Assembly (NCBI RefSeq): GCF_014205055.1
Contig: NZ_JACHMS010000001.1
Coordinates: forward strand, 1,984,001 to 2,048,000
Length of the DNA: 64,000 nt
Direction: 5' to 3'
Source: Streptomyces luteogriseus
Lineage (GTDB): Bacteria; Actinomycetota; Actinomycetes; Streptomycetales; Streptomycetaceae
Each line of letters opens with the position of its first letter. The first letter of the stretch is position 1. Below, piece by piece: positions 17,286 through 25,747 of the stretch. The notes under the pieces were generated by a model. The model did no database searches. It saw only the letters and a program-made list of their open reading frames with translations, and was not told where the DNA came from. The position numbers and the translations under genes are program-made.

Positions 17286-17516
17286 ATGAACCTCACCTCT
17301 CGGGTCGACACCGCCGAGCTCTCCGACGCCGACCTGGACACCGTCGCCGGTGGCAACGCGGGCGGCGTCGATGCCTCGGCGGGCCTCGTGGGCAGCCTCT
17401 CCGCCGGCCTGGTCGGCCCCCTGACCGGCGAGGCCTGCGCCACCGTGCAGGCGGCCCTCTCGCCGGAGGGCGCCGCCGCGGGCGCGAACGCGGGCGTGCA
17501 CACGACGTCGCTCTGA
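17286..17516 (+). CDS. Orphan RiPP-like precursor with double-glycine leader
   Basis: A 76-residue peptide. Its first 23 residues read as a leader, with ELSDADLDTVAGG (11-23) matching the E-L-S-(D/E)-x-(E/D)-L-x-x-V-x-G-G pattern of lantibiotic and class II bacteriocin leaders cut by C39 peptidases. The 53-residue core is Gly/Ala-rich and hydrophobic, repeats SAGLVG twice (31-36 and 39-44), holds one Cys (51) and several Ser/Thr. With a single Cys, at most one lanthionine could form. No LanM, LanB/C, YcaO, radical SAM or C39 transporter gene is in the window, so it is an orphan. It is followed at once by a perfect terminator, so the transcript is short and monocistronic. Confidence 0.7.
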   Translation: MNLTSRVDTAELSDADLDTVAGGNAGGVDASAGLVGSLSAGLVGPLTGEACATVQAALSPEGAAAGANAGVHTTSL

Positions 17517-17532
17517 CGACATCCGCACCCAC

Positions 17533-17562
17533 AGGGCCCCGGGGAGCGATCCCCGGGGCCCT
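17533..17562 (+). terminator. Perfect 12-bp hairpin after the RiPP-like gene
   Basis: AGGGCCCCGGGG (17533-17544) and CCCCGGGGCCCT (17551-17562) around AGCGAT. It begins 17 bp after the stop codon and is very stable. It isolates the precursor gene from the next small gene. Confidence 0.8.
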
Positions 17563-17726
17563 CTCGCGTGCGCGTCCGGACACAGCCCCTGCCGCAAACG
17601 TGGGGAATTTGCGAAGCACGTGATGGAAATCTGGACACCACGGGGGTGGGTAACGCGGTGAGAGGGCGTGACGCAGACTTACTCGGACCCCTCAGATCCC
17701 GGCTGCAAACCGATTGGAAGATCGCC

Positions 17727-17897
17727 GTGAAACCCGACTCGACCCGGACCGAAGAACTGCCGATCTACGAGAGCCTCATACGCGAACGCGGTGACGTCGT
17801 GGAGGAGGCCCGTGTGGTGGCCGAGGAGACCCAGCACCAGATGAGCCTGGCGCTGAGCGGGGTCGCCCCTGCCCCGCAGGAGACCGGCGCGTCCTGA
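17727..17897 (+). CDS. Small conserved-looking protein (56 aa)
   Basis: The GTG at 17727 is preceded by GGAAGA at a 5-bp spacing. The 56-residue product is charged and helical (LPIYESLIRERGDVVEEARV, then AEETQHQMSLAL). It resembles small unnamed Streptomyces proteins I recall with a YESLVRERGDV...AEETQ core. Function unknown. An in-frame extension runs up to 17568 but covers the terminator-proximal DNA and has no ribosome binding site. It lies between two strong hairpins and is probably transcribed on its own. Confidence 0.6.
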   Translation: MKPDSTRTEELPIYESLIRERGDVVEEARVVAEETQHQMSLALSGVAPAPQETGAS

Positions 17898-17898
17898 C

Positions 17899-17940
17899 CC
17901 GGGGAGCCGTCCGGGCCCCCGGGGTACGGACGCTCCCCGG
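17899..17940. terminator. Bidirectional hairpin between convergent genes
   Basis: CCGGGGAG-C-CGTCCG (17899-17913) pairs with CGGACG-CTCCCCGG (17927-17940), 14 bp with one bulged C. It sits 2 bp after the 56-aa gene and 9 bp before the DUF3140 stop on the other strand. Confidence 0.75.
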
Positions 17941-17948
17941 CCGGGCCG

Positions 17949-18284
17949 TCATCCGCCGAGCGGGTCGTGGCCCCAGTTCATCAGGGAGTACCGCCACCGT
18001 GAGTCCCGTACGTCCCCGGAGGGCCGCTGGGCCAGGTGGCGACGGACGTAGCCGACGACCTTGCGCATGTGCCGGTAGTCGTCGTCGGTGAGGTCGCCCC
18101 TCCGTGCCCGCAGGATCGCGACGATCCGCCGGCCTGAGGCGTGCCCGGTGGACTCGCCCCCGTCCCGGTGCTGTCCGGCGTTCCGCGAATCGTCGGACTC
18201 CAGCCACTTCTCCAGGTCGGCCGGTGTCATGTTCACCAGCTCACGGAAGTCGTTCCAGGTCTCCTCGAGCTCCCCGTCGTCCAC
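17949..18284 (-). CDS. DUF3140 family protein
   Basis: A 111-residue acidic, helical protein. The N-terminal ELEETWNDFRELVNMTPADLEKWL, then RRIVAILRARRG and DYRHMRKVVGYVRRHLAQRP, are hallmarks of DUF3140, a family of unknown role often paired with a DUF2945 gene. Its start lies 6 bp after the stop of that partner, so they are one operon. The gap is too small for a separate promoter. Confidence 0.85.
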   Translation of the reverse strand: MDDGELEETWNDFRELVNMTPADLEKWLESDDSRNAGQHRDGGESTGHASGRRIVAILRARRGDLTDDDYRHMRKVVGYVRRHLAQRPSGDVRDSRWRYSLMNWGHDPLGG

Positions 18285-18290
18285 ACCGCC

Positions 18291-18521
18291 TCACTTCTTC
18301 TTCTTGAGCGCGGACGGCTTGTGCACCGCGGTCCGGCCGGACTTGTCGCTGCGCACTTCGTACTGCGGGGCGTCCGGCGAGGCGTCGACCGTGCGGCCGG
18401 ACGTCTCGGTCCGTTCGGTGATCTCCCGCTCCACCTCGCCCTCGGTGCGGCTGCCGTGACTGCTCCAGGTGACCTTGTCGCCCTTCTTCGGCTTTCCGCC
18501 CTCGCTGCGGCCTCTCGCCAT
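18291..18521 (-). CDS. DUF2945 / hypervirulence-associated TUDOR-domain protein
   Basis: A 76-residue basic protein with the small beta-barrel pattern GDKVTWSSHGSRTEGEV...YEVRSDKSGRTAVHKPSAL and a Lys-rich tail (KKKK). This is the DUF2945 (HVA1, Tudor-like) family. The fold suggests peptide or nucleic-acid binding, unproven in bacteria. The ATG at 18521 has GAGGGAG upstream. It is the first gene of the DUF2945-DUF3140 pair. Confidence 0.85.
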   Translation of the reverse strand: MARGRSEGGKPKKGDKVTWSSHGSRTEGEVEREITERTETSGRTVDASPDAPQYEVRSDKSGRTAVHKPSALKKKK

Positions 18522-18577
18522 GCCGGTGCTCCCTCGCGGAGACGGTGTGCTGTCCCTCCAGCGTGCGGGCCGGCCGG

Positions 18578-19819
18578 TCAGGGCGCAGCCCGACGGGCAC
18601 CGGCCCGGGTGGCGCCGGTGTCGCCGAAGGCCCATGCCATGCCGGGCTCCGTCACACAGCGGAAGACGCGCCGTACGGACGGTGTGCACAGGGCTGTGAC
18701 GACCAGGGCCGCGACCAGGGTGGCGATCATCACGCCGGCGGGCCCGCGGACCCAGGCCGGCTCGTACCAGCCCCAGTGCTTCGCGGCCTGTGCGACGAAA
18801 CCGTGCAGCAGATAGCCGGACAGGGTCCCGGCGCCCAGCGCGGTGAACCAGGTCCGACGCCCGGGCACCCAGGCGAGGAAGCAGCCGACCAGGACGAGGG
18901 AGCAGCCGAAGGCGGCGAGGGTCATCAGGGGCCCGTACCAGAGGGGGACGCCCAGTTCCGGGGCGCTGTCGGCGTGGAAGAACCACGCGTAGTCCATCCG
19001 CGGGACCGCCCAGTAGGCCACCGCCAGGGCGCAGCCGGCCACCGGCACGGCGAGAATCCGTACCCTGCGCCGCCGCACCAGCCGGAAGTGCTCCGGCCGC
19101 AGCAGCAGACCGAACACGAAGTACGGCAGGAACTGCAGCGTGCGCTGCAGATCGAGGTCGCGGCCGATGGACGGCGCGGTCGTCGCCGCCGTCGCGACGG
19201 CCAGGGCGAGCGGGAGCGGCCATCGCACCAGCCGCCAGAGCGGCGTGGTCAGCCGCCAGACGAACAGCGCCGCGAGGAACCAGGTGAGGTACAGGGGGTC
19301 CAGCAGACTGACCGGGCGGTCGGGGTCCTGGCTGGTCCAGCGGGTGAACAGGGTGTACGCCGTCTCGAACACCACGTACGGGACGACGACTCCGGTGACC
19401 AGGCGCCTGAGGCGGGCCGGGCTGCCGTCGAAGGTGCGTGAGAAGTAGCCGGAGATGATGATGAACGCCGGCATGTGGAAGGCGTAGACGAGCATGTAGA
19501 GGGCGGTGACGGCCCTGCTGCCCTGGCGCAGTGGCTCCCAGGCGTGCCCCACGGCCACGAGCACGATCGCGAGGTACTTGGCGTTGTCGAAGAACGCGTC
19601 CCGCGGACGGGCCGGGCGGGGCGCCACGTCCGGCTGTTCCGTGGGTGCCCGTTCCGTCCGTGCCTGATGGGTCAGCGACCGTTCCGTCCGCGCCCGATGG
19701 GCCAACGCCCGTTCCGTCCGCGCCACTTCCGCCTGCGCCCGTTCCGTCCGCGCCTGTTCCGTGCGCGCCGTCCCGCCCGCTTCGGCGTCCGGGCGGACCG
19801 TGGTCACCGTGTCACTCAC
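18578..19819 (-). CDS. Acyltransferase-3 family membrane protein
   Basis: A 413-residue integral membrane protein. Residues about 1-70 are a cytoplasmic, low-complexity tail with repeated ARTER-type units (ARTEQ, ARTERAQ, ARTERAL, ARTERSL, ARTERAP). About 10 hydrophobic helices follow. The core has the Acyl_transf_3 features: DNAKYLAIVLVAVGHAWEP near 75 with its conserved His, FHMPAFIIISGYFSR near 113, and a late LSGYLLHGF. Such enzymes O-acetylate cell-surface glycans or secreted metabolites. It has a GTG start at 19819 and 140 bp upstream, so a separate promoter is likely. Confidence 0.85.
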   Translation of the reverse strand: MSDTVTTVRPDAEAGGTARTEQARTERAQAEVARTERALAHRARTERSLTHQARTERAPTEQPDVAPRPARPRDAFFDNAKYLAIVLVAVGHAWEPLRQGSRAVTALYMLVYAFHMPAFIIISGYFSRTFDGSPARLRRLVTGVVVPYVVFETAYTLFTRWTSQDPDRPVSLLDPLYLTWFLAALFVWRLTTPLWRLVRWPLPLALAVATAATTAPSIGRDLDLQRTLQFLPYFVFGLLLRPEHFRLVRRRRVRILAVPVAGCALAVAYWAVPRMDYAWFFHADSAPELGVPLWYGPLMTLAAFGCSLVLVGCFLAWVPGRRTWFTALGAGTLSGYLLHGFVAQAAKHWGWYEPAWVRGPAGVMIATLVAALVVTALCTPSVRRVFRCVTEPGMAWAFGDTGATRAGARRAAP

Positions 19820-19960
19820 GGGGCCTCCCGGAGCGACTCGGTGCGAGGGTGCCTCGTCTGGCCGGGAGCAGCGGGGTGGGGTGCGCGCAGAACATCGCCC
19901 GCACCCTAATCACAGGGCCCTGCTTTCGTTCAACTCGTAACGGACGTGGCTCGCTTCGGT

Positions 19961-21517
19961 TCATGCCCGGGTATACGTGCCGGGACGGGCGATCGTCTCC
20001 CGGAGGGCGAGGGTGAGCGGGTGCCGGGGCTCGGCCAGGACCCGCCGGGCCGGACCGTGCTCGACGAGTTCACCGGCGTCGAGTACGGCGATGCGGTGGG
20101 CGAGTGCCGCCGTGTCGAGGTCGTGGGTGATGAGGACGAGGGCGAGGCCGGCGTGGTCACGGACCAGGGTGGTGAGCAGGTCGAGGAGGCCGCGGCGGGT
20201 CACGGTGTCGAGGCCTGAGGTGATCTCGTCGCAGATCAGGACCCGGGGCCGGGCGAGGAGGGCGCGGGCGAGGGCGGCGCGCTGGAGTTCACCCCCGGAG
20301 AGTTCGCCGGGGTGGCGGCGGGTGAGCTCGTCCGCGAGTCCGAGGCGCGCGAGGATGGTGCGGGCCTCGGCGGTGGCGCTCTCCTGGTCGGCGCCGCGCA
20401 GCCGGACGGCGGTGCGGGCGACCTGGGCAAGGACCGGCCGGTGCTCGTCGAAGGCGGCCCGGGGGTCCTGGAACACGTATTGAACGGCGGCGAGTTGCGC
20501 CCTGCTGCGGTGGCGCAGGCTGCGTGGCAGGGCGGTGCCGTCGAGCAGGATCTCGCCGTCGTGGTCCCGGTGCAGGCCCGCGAGGCAGCGGGCGAGGGTG
20601 GTCTTGCCGCTGCCGGAACGGCCTACGACGGCCAAGCACTCACCGCGGTGCAGGGCCAGGTGCGGCAGGCTCAGGACAGGGGTCCCGCGGTCGTGCGCGG
20701 CGGTCATGTCCCGTACTTCCAGGGCGGGTTGTCCGGTGCCGGCAGGCGCCTCCTCGAGTGGTGCCGTCCGCTGTGCGTCGAGCAGCCGCCGGGTCCACTC
20801 GTGCCGGGGCGCCTCCCACAGCCGCCGCACGGGGCCCGACTCCACGACCCGGCCGGCGCGCAGGACGAGGACGTCGGCGGCGAGGGCCCGGACCACATCG
20901 AGGTCGTGGCTGAGCAGGACGACCGCGATGCCCCGGGCGGCGACCGCCGCCAGCCGCTCGACGATGCCGCTCCTGGTGAGCACGTCCTGGCCGGTGGTGG
21001 GTTCGTCGGCGACGATGACCCGGGCTCCGAGGAGAAGGGCCTGGGCCAGCACGACGCGCTGCTGCTGGCCACCCGAGAGCTGGTGCGGGTAGCGGCGCAA
21101 CAGGTCTGCTGCTTCAGGGAGTTGGGCGTCCTCCATGGCTCGCAGGACCAATTCGCGAGCCGCCCCACGGCGCTCGGTGCGGGGAAGGTGGCGTACGTGG
21201 GGGCGGACGATGTCGTCGAGCAGGGCGCTGACGCGGCGCGCCGGGTTGAGAACGGCGGCCGGGTGCTGGGGCACGTAACCCACCGGCCCGTCGCCCGGCC
21301 GGCGTACCTCGCCGGTGACCCGGGCACCGGCCGGGTACTCCCCCAGCAGCGCGAGCCCGGTGGTGGTCTTGCCACTGCCGGAGGCACCGACCAGGGCGGT
21401 CACCCGGCCGGGAAACACCCGCAGGCGCAGCCCGTCGACGATCGTGCGGCCGTCGACCTCGACCCGCAGGTCGCTGATCTCGGCGACGGGCTCCGCCGGG
21501 TCCGTCTCGTGGTTCAC
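19961..21517 (-). CDS. Dpp/Opp-type ABC transporter ATPase, fused DppD-DppF
   Basis: A 518-residue protein with two complete ABC ATPase halves. Half 1: Walker A GASGSGKTT (44-52), signature LSGGQQQR, Walker B VIVADEPTT. Half 2: Walker A GRSGSGKTT near 300, signature LSGGELQR, Walker B VLICDEITS. Fusion of the two peptide-importer ATPases into one chain is a known variant. The GTG start at 21517 overlaps the upstream permease stop (GTGA). The frame stays open far upstream, but that would overlap the whole permease. Last gene of the ten-gene operon that starts at 31189. Energises uptake of the proposed metallophore. Confidence 0.92.
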   Translation of the reverse strand: MNHETDPAEPVAEISDLRVEVDGRTIVDGLRLRVFPGRVTALVGASGSGKTTTGLALLGEYPAGARVTGEVRRPGDGPVGYVPQHPAAVLNPARRVSALLDDIVRPHVRHLPRTERRGAARELVLRAMEDAQLPEAADLLRRYPHQLSGGQQQRVVLAQALLLGARVIVADEPTTGQDVLTRSGIVERLAAVAARGIAVVLLSHDLDVVRALAADVLVLRAGRVVESGPVRRLWEAPRHEWTRRLLDAQRTAPLEEAPAGTGQPALEVRDMTAAHDRGTPVLSLPHLALHRGECLAVVGRSGSGKTTLARCLAGLHRDHDGEILLDGTALPRSLRHRSRAQLAAVQYVFQDPRAAFDEHRPVLAQVARTAVRLRGADQESATAEARTILARLGLADELTRRHPGELSGGELQRAALARALLARPRVLICDEITSGLDTVTRRGLLDLLTTLVRDHAGLALVLITHDLDTAALAHRIAVLDAGELVEHGPARRVLAEPRHPLTLALRETIARPGTYTRA

Positions 21518-22320
21518 GGCCGCCGTCCCTTCCTTCTCGGGCTCTTCGCCAGGGCGGCGTCGAAGAGCAGGTTGGTGCCCGTCGTCAGGGCGACGATCAG
21601 CAGCGCGGGGACGACCACGGCCCAGGGCTGCACGAAGAGGCCGGTGCGGTTGCGGTCGACCATGACCGCCCAGTCGGCGGCGTCGGGGGCGACTCCCACG
21701 CCGAGGAAGGCGGCCGTCGACACCAGGTACAGCACACCGGTCAGCCGGATGCCCGCGTCGGCGGCCAGCGTGCGCAGCGCCGAGCGGCCGACGTAGCCGA
21801 CGGCGACGCGCCACCACGTCTCGCCCTGCATGCGCAGGGCCTCCACCGCGGGCCGGGCGGCCGCCTCGGCCGCGGCGGCCCGGACGATCCGGGCGGCGTC
21901 GGGCACGTTCACCAGCGCGACGAGCAGCGCGAGCCCCGCGGCGCCTGGCGAGAACACCGACGCCACGAGCAGGATCAGCAGCAGCGACGGCACGGCGAGC
22001 AGCACGTCCAGGGGCCGCATCAGCAGCTCCTCCAGCCACCGCGCGCGGGTGACCGCGCCGGCGAGCCCGACCGGCAGCGCGACGAGGTAGGCGAGAGCCG
22101 TCGCCGCGAGGGCCGTCAGCACGACCGTACGACCGCCGTGCAGCACCTGCTGCCAGACGTCCCGGCCCACGAAGTCCGTGCCGAGCCAGTGACCGTCACC
22201 GGGGGTGAAGGAGATGCCGCGGGGGCCTGGTTCACCGGCGGCCAGGGGCCCCAGGAGGGCGAGCAGCAGGGGGACGGCGACGATCGTCAGGCCGAGGAGG
22301 AAGCGGCGCGGGGCCCTCAT
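21514..22320 (-). CDS. Dpp-type ABC transporter permease (DppC-like)
   Basis: A 268-residue inner-membrane permease with an N-terminal helix, a periplasmic-side GTDFVGRDVWQQVLHGGRT motif typical of DppC/OppC, and the EAA-loop region near VEALRMQGETWWRVAVGYVG. The ATG at 22320 overlaps the stop of the DppB-like gene by ATGA. Works with the next-listed DppB-like permease as the transmembrane channel of the importer. Confidence 0.9.
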   Translation of the reverse strand: MRAPRRFLLGLTIVAVPLLLALLGPLAAGEPGPRGISFTPGDGHWLGTDFVGRDVWQQVLHGGRTVVLTALAATALAYLVALPVGLAGAVTRARWLEELLMRPLDVLLAVPSLLLILLVASVFSPGAAGLALLVALVNVPDAARIVRAAAAEAAARPAVEALRMQGETWWRVAVGYVGRSALRTLAADAGIRLTGVLYLVSTAAFLGVGVAPDAADWAVMVDRNRTGLFVQPWAVVVPALLIVALTTGTNLLFDAALAKSPRRKGRRP

Positions 22321-23384
22321 GCGGCCACCCCCGCCCGAGGCGTCAGCCGGTACGCCACCACGTCCGCGCCCAGATTCAGTACGACGGTCAGCACGCCGAA
22401 CACGACCGCCAGTCCCTGCACCACCGGCACGTCCCGCTCGGCGACGGCGTTGAGGAGGACCGTGCCGAGGCCGGGGATCACGAACAGCGCCTCCACCACG
22501 ATGACGCCGCACAGCAACCAGTCGACGGTACGGGCGAGTTGCTGGGCGGCCGGGGCGAGGGCGTTCGGCAGGGCGTGGGCGTAGCGGACGCGGGCGCCGG
22601 GGACGCCGTAGCGGCGGGCGTGGGCGGCGTAGGGCGAGGCCAGGGCGTCGACCATGCCGGCCCGGACGAGCCGGGAGAGGGAGCAGACCGGGCGCGACAG
22701 CAGGACCAGTACGGGCAGGACGAGCACGGCGGGGTGGCTCAGCAGGTCCGTGCCGTAGCCCACCGCGGTCGGGGGCAGCCAGGCGAGCTTCAGCGCGAAC
22801 ACCGTCACCAGCAGCACCCCGAGCGCGAACTCCGGCACGGCGTAGACGGCGAGGGTCAGCGAGCTGACCAGGCGGTCGGTCAGCCGTCCCTCGTGGCGGG
22901 CGGCGAGCACGCCGAGCCCGAACCCGAGCGGGACGAGCAGGGCCAGGGTGAGCGCGGCCAGCAGCAGGGTCGGACCGAAGCCGTCGGCTATGTACTGGGA
23001 CACGGGCCGGCCGGAGGCGAGGGACGTGCCGAAGTCGCCGTGCAGCAGTCCTGTCGCCCAGTCGGCCAGGCGTTCGTACGCCGGGCGGTCCAGGTTCATG
23101 GCCTCCCGGATCGCGGCGATGCGGGCGGGGTCGGGCTGGTCTCCTGCCAGAGCCACGGCGGCGTCGCCCGGCAGGGCTTCGGTGAGGGCGAAGACCAGGA
23201 GGACGACGGTCAGGGTCTGGAACAGACCGAGGATCAGGCGCCGGGCGATGAAGGAGCCCAGAGCGCCGAGCGCTGTGCCGCGGCGGACCGTCGAGCGGCT
23301 GCCGCGGCGTCGTGGCGTGCCGCGCCCCTCGGCGGAGCCGCGGATCGACGCGGCCCCGCCCCCCTTCCGGGCGGCTGTGCTCAT
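22317..23384 (-). CDS. Dpp-type ABC transporter permease (DppB-like)
   Basis: A 355-residue permease. An N-terminal, Arg/Gly-rich cytoplasmic segment of about 50 residues precedes the canonical helix FIARRLILGLFQTLTVVLLV, and LPGDAA and AIREAMNLDRPAYERLADW follow as in DppB/OppB. The last helices include VVEALFVIPGLGTVLLNAV. The ATG at 23384 overlaps the substrate-binding-protein stop. The long basic N-terminus is unusual for DppB. A start nearer FIARR cannot be excluded, but would lose the translational coupling. Confidence 0.9.
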   Translation of the reverse strand: MSTAARKGGGAASIRGSAEGRGTPRRRGSRSTVRRGTALGALGSFIARRLILGLFQTLTVVLLVFALTEALPGDAAVALAGDQPDPARIAAIREAMNLDRPAYERLADWATGLLHGDFGTSLASGRPVSQYIADGFGPTLLLAALTLALLVPLGFGLGVLAARHEGRLTDRLVSSLTLAVYAVPEFALGVLLVTVFALKLAWLPPTAVGYGTDLLSHPAVLVLPVLVLLSRPVCSLSRLVRAGMVDALASPYAAHARRYGVPGARVRYAHALPNALAPAAQQLARTVDWLLCGVIVVEALFVIPGLGTVLLNAVAERDVPVVQGLAVVFGVLTVVLNLGADVVAYRLTPRAGVAA

Positions 23385-24949
23385 GCCAGCCATACGTTGT
23401 CGAACCGGGCCCAGTCGAGGGTGTTGGCGGGGGCCTTGGTCTCGACTCCCCTGACGTGGCGGGCCGTTCCGAGGATCCAGTCGGCGAAGCCCCAGATGAG
23501 GAAGCCGCCCTCGGTGTACAGGCGGCGCTGCATCCGCTCGTAGACAGCCGCCCGTCGGCTCTTGTCGCGGGTGGACTGGGCCTGCCGGTACTGCGCGTCG
23601 AAGTCCTTGTGGTGCCACTTCGTGGCGTTGGTCGTGGAGTCGGTGAGCAGGCGCTGGGAGATGTGGGCCTCGATGGGCATGGCCCCGGAGCGGTAGCAGC
23701 ACAGGGTGCCGCCGTCGAGGATGTCGCTCCAGTAGGAGTCCTTGCTGCCCGTCCGCACGTCGACCGTGACTCCGGCCTTGGCGGCCTGGTCGCGGAAGAT
23801 GCCGGCGGCCTCGGTGAATCCGGCGGCGACGGCCGAGGTGTCCAGGGTGACCTTCAGCTTCTCGGCGCCGGCCCGCTTGAGCAGGGCGCGGGCGCGGTCG
23901 AGGTCCTGGCCGCGCTGCGGCAGGGAGGAGGCGTAGTACTCGTAGCCCTTGCCGAACAGGTCGTTGGCGACCTCGCCCGCGCCGGACAGGGCGCCGTCGA
24001 CGAGTTCCTGCCGGTCGGCGATGAGGAAGAAGGCCTCCCGTACCCGCCTGTCGTCGAAGGGCGGCCGGTCGGTCTTCATGCAGAACGCCTGCATGGCACT
24101 GTTGCGCAGCCGCACGATCTCGATCCGGCCCCGGCCCTCGTGGGCGCGGGCGGTGGCCGGGTTGAGCTCGTGGGCGTACTCGACCTGGCCGCCCAGCAGG
24201 GCGTTGACCCGCGCGGACTCCTCGTTGGCGACGACGAACTCGATCTCGTCGAGGTGCGGGGCGCCGTCCCAGTAGTCGTCGTTGCGGCGGAAGACGGCGG
24301 AGCGGCCGGGCGCGAAGGAGACGAACCGGAAGGGGCCCGAGCCGATCGGCCTCTTGTCGAAGTCGGACGCGTTCTCGGGGACGATGTACGCGCCGAACGC
24401 GGCCAGGACGTTGGGGAATTCGGCCGTGGGGCGCTTGAGGACGAACTCGATGGTCCTCTCGCCCGTGGCGCGGCTGGCGTCGAGGTCGATGGGTTCGAGG
24501 GAGGCCTTGGCGCGGAACGCCTTCCCGGGGTCGGCGATACGGCGGTAGCTGTGGAGGACGTCCTTGGCGGTGACCGGCCTGCCGTCGTGGAAGGTGGCCT
24601 TACGGAGGGTGACCTGCCAGCGGTCGAGGGTCTTGTTCGGTTCCCACTTCTCGGCGAGGCGGGGCCGGGCGGCGAGGTCGGGGCCGTAGTCGGCGAGTTT
24701 GTCGTAGAGGGCCTTGGCGCGGGCGACGTCGGCGAACAGGTTGGCCAGGTGCGGGTCGAGGGTCTCGCTCGCGCCGCCTCCGGCGAAGGCGGCGCGCAGG
24801 CGTCCGCCGCGCTTCGGCGGTCCGTCGCCGGAGGCGGCCTCGTCGTCCGTGCCGCCGCCCGCGCAGCCGGCGAGGGCCAGGACGGCGGCGCCGGTGCCGG
24901 CGGCGAGGAAGCCGCGGCGGTGCAGGACGGGAAAGCGTTCTTCGTACAT
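23381..24949 (-). CDS. Dpp-type ABC transporter substrate-binding lipoprotein
   Basis: A 522-residue extracytoplasmic solute-binding protein (SBP_bac_5). The N-terminus has a twin-arginine signal (HRRGFLAAG) and lipobox LAGC with Cys29 as the lipidated residue, so it should be Tat-exported and membrane-anchored. Family motifs: EKWEPNKTLDRWQVTLRKAT, FHDGRPVTAKDVLHSYRRI, and IGSGPFRFVSFAPG. In metallophore systems of the opine/nicotianamine type (for example CntA) this class captures the metal-loaded ligand. Context suggests that role here and not generic dipeptide uptake. It begins 15 bp after the methyltransferase stop, inside the operon. Confidence 0.92.
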   Translation of the reverse strand: MYEERFPVLHRRGFLAAGTGAAVLALAGCAGGGTDDEAASGDGPPKRGGRLRAAFAGGGASETLDPHLANLFADVARAKALYDKLADYGPDLAARPRLAEKWEPNKTLDRWQVTLRKATFHDGRPVTAKDVLHSYRRIADPGKAFRAKASLEPIDLDASRATGERTIEFVLKRPTAEFPNVLAAFGAYIVPENASDFDKRPIGSGPFRFVSFAPGRSAVFRRNDDYWDGAPHLDEIEFVVANEESARVNALLGGQVEYAHELNPATARAHEGRGRIEIVRLRNSAMQAFCMKTDRPPFDDRRVREAFFLIADRQELVDGALSGAGEVANDLFGKGYEYYASSLPQRGQDLDRARALLKRAGAEKLKVTLDTSAVAAGFTEAAGIFRDQAAKAGVTVDVRTGSKDSYWSDILDGGTLCCYRSGAMPIEAHISQRLLTDSTTNATKWHHKDFDAQYRQAQSTRDKSRRAAVYERMQRRLYTEGGFLIWGFADWILGTARHVRGVETKAPANTLDWARFDNVWLA

Positions 24950-24964
24950 GAGTGGTCCTTCGTG

Positions 24965-25747
24965 TCAGTGGGTGTGCAGGCGGGCGACGAGGTGCAGCCG
25001 GTCCCCGTCGGCGGTCGCGCCGGGCGACTCGTTCGCCCGCCAGGGCGGTTCGGTGCGCGGGCCGGGGCCGTCGTGGAGTTCGAGCACCTCGAATCCGTGC
25101 GCGGCGAGGAAGTGCCGCAGTTCCTGCGGGAACAGCAGCCGCCAGGCGGAGTGCTGCGGGAGCGGCGGGGAGCCGTCGTCGGTCGTCCACACGCGGGTGC
25201 GGCGCAGGAGTTGGGCCGTACGGTCCACGGTCAGCGTGGTGCGGGACCGGTAGGTCCGGCCCTGCCAGGTGAACGCGTCGACGGCGGGCCGGTCGAGCAG
25301 GTCGGTCCGGCCCAGGAAGTACGCGCCGTTGCGCAGCTCGGCGACGAGCAGGCCGCCCGGTGCGAGGGCGTGGCGGCAGGAGGCGAGGAAGCCGTCGAGC
25401 TGGTCGTTGGTGTGGCAGTACAGCAGGGAGCTGTCCAGGCAGACCACGGCGTCGAAGGAACCGAGATCGAAGCCGTGCAGGTCGGCGCGGACGTACCGGG
25501 GTCCGGGGTGGTGTGCGCGGGCGTGGGCGAGCATCGCCTCGGAGAGGTCGACGCCGGTCACCGTCCGGCCGGCCTCGTGCAGGTGTGCGGCGTCGCGGCC
25601 GGTGCCGCAGCCCATGTCCAGGACCCGCGGCCCCGCTCCGTGGCGGCGCAGGCAGTCCTCGGTCCACCGGGCGGCCAGCCGCTCGGGGTCCGGGAAGCGC
25701 GCCTCGTACAGCGCGGGGTGGTCGGTGAGCAGGTTGTCGCCGGTCAC
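24965..25747 (-). CDS. Class I SAM-dependent methyltransferase
   Basis: A 260-residue Rossmann methyltransferase with motif I VLDMGCGTGRDAAHL (about residues 38-52), motif II GVDLSEAMLAHARAHHPG, motif III FDAVVCLDSSLLY, and a C-terminal beta-domain (TYRSRTTLTVDRTAQLL...EVLELHDGPG). It resembles small-molecule N- or O-methyltransferases. The substrate is unknown and is inferred to be the operon's product. The GTG start at 25747 overlaps the MFS stop by 4 bp. Confidence 0.88.
   Translation of the reverse strand: MTGDNLLTDHPALYEARFPDPERLAARWTEDCLRRHGAGPRVLDMGCGTGRDAAHLHEAGRTVTGVDLSEAMLAHARAHHPGPRYVRADLHGFDLGSFDAVVCLDSSLLYCHTNDQLDGFLASCRHALAPGGLLVAELRNGAYFLGRTDLLDRPAVDAFTWQGRTYRSRTTLTVDRTAQLLRRTRVWTTDDGSPPLPQHSAWRLLFPQELRHFLAAHGFEVLELHDGPGPRTEPPWRANESPGATADGDRLHLVARLHTH

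Noticed and set aside
17244..17641. Minus-strand frames over the RiPP-like gene
   Set aside because: The plus frame has a clear leader motif, ribosome binding site and terminator. The minus frames have none.
19961..24949. Ordinary dipeptide permease
   Set aside because: The transporter genes alone would fit, but they are continuous with the biosynthetic genes and MFS exporter under one Zur-like promoter, so a metallophore importer is preferred.
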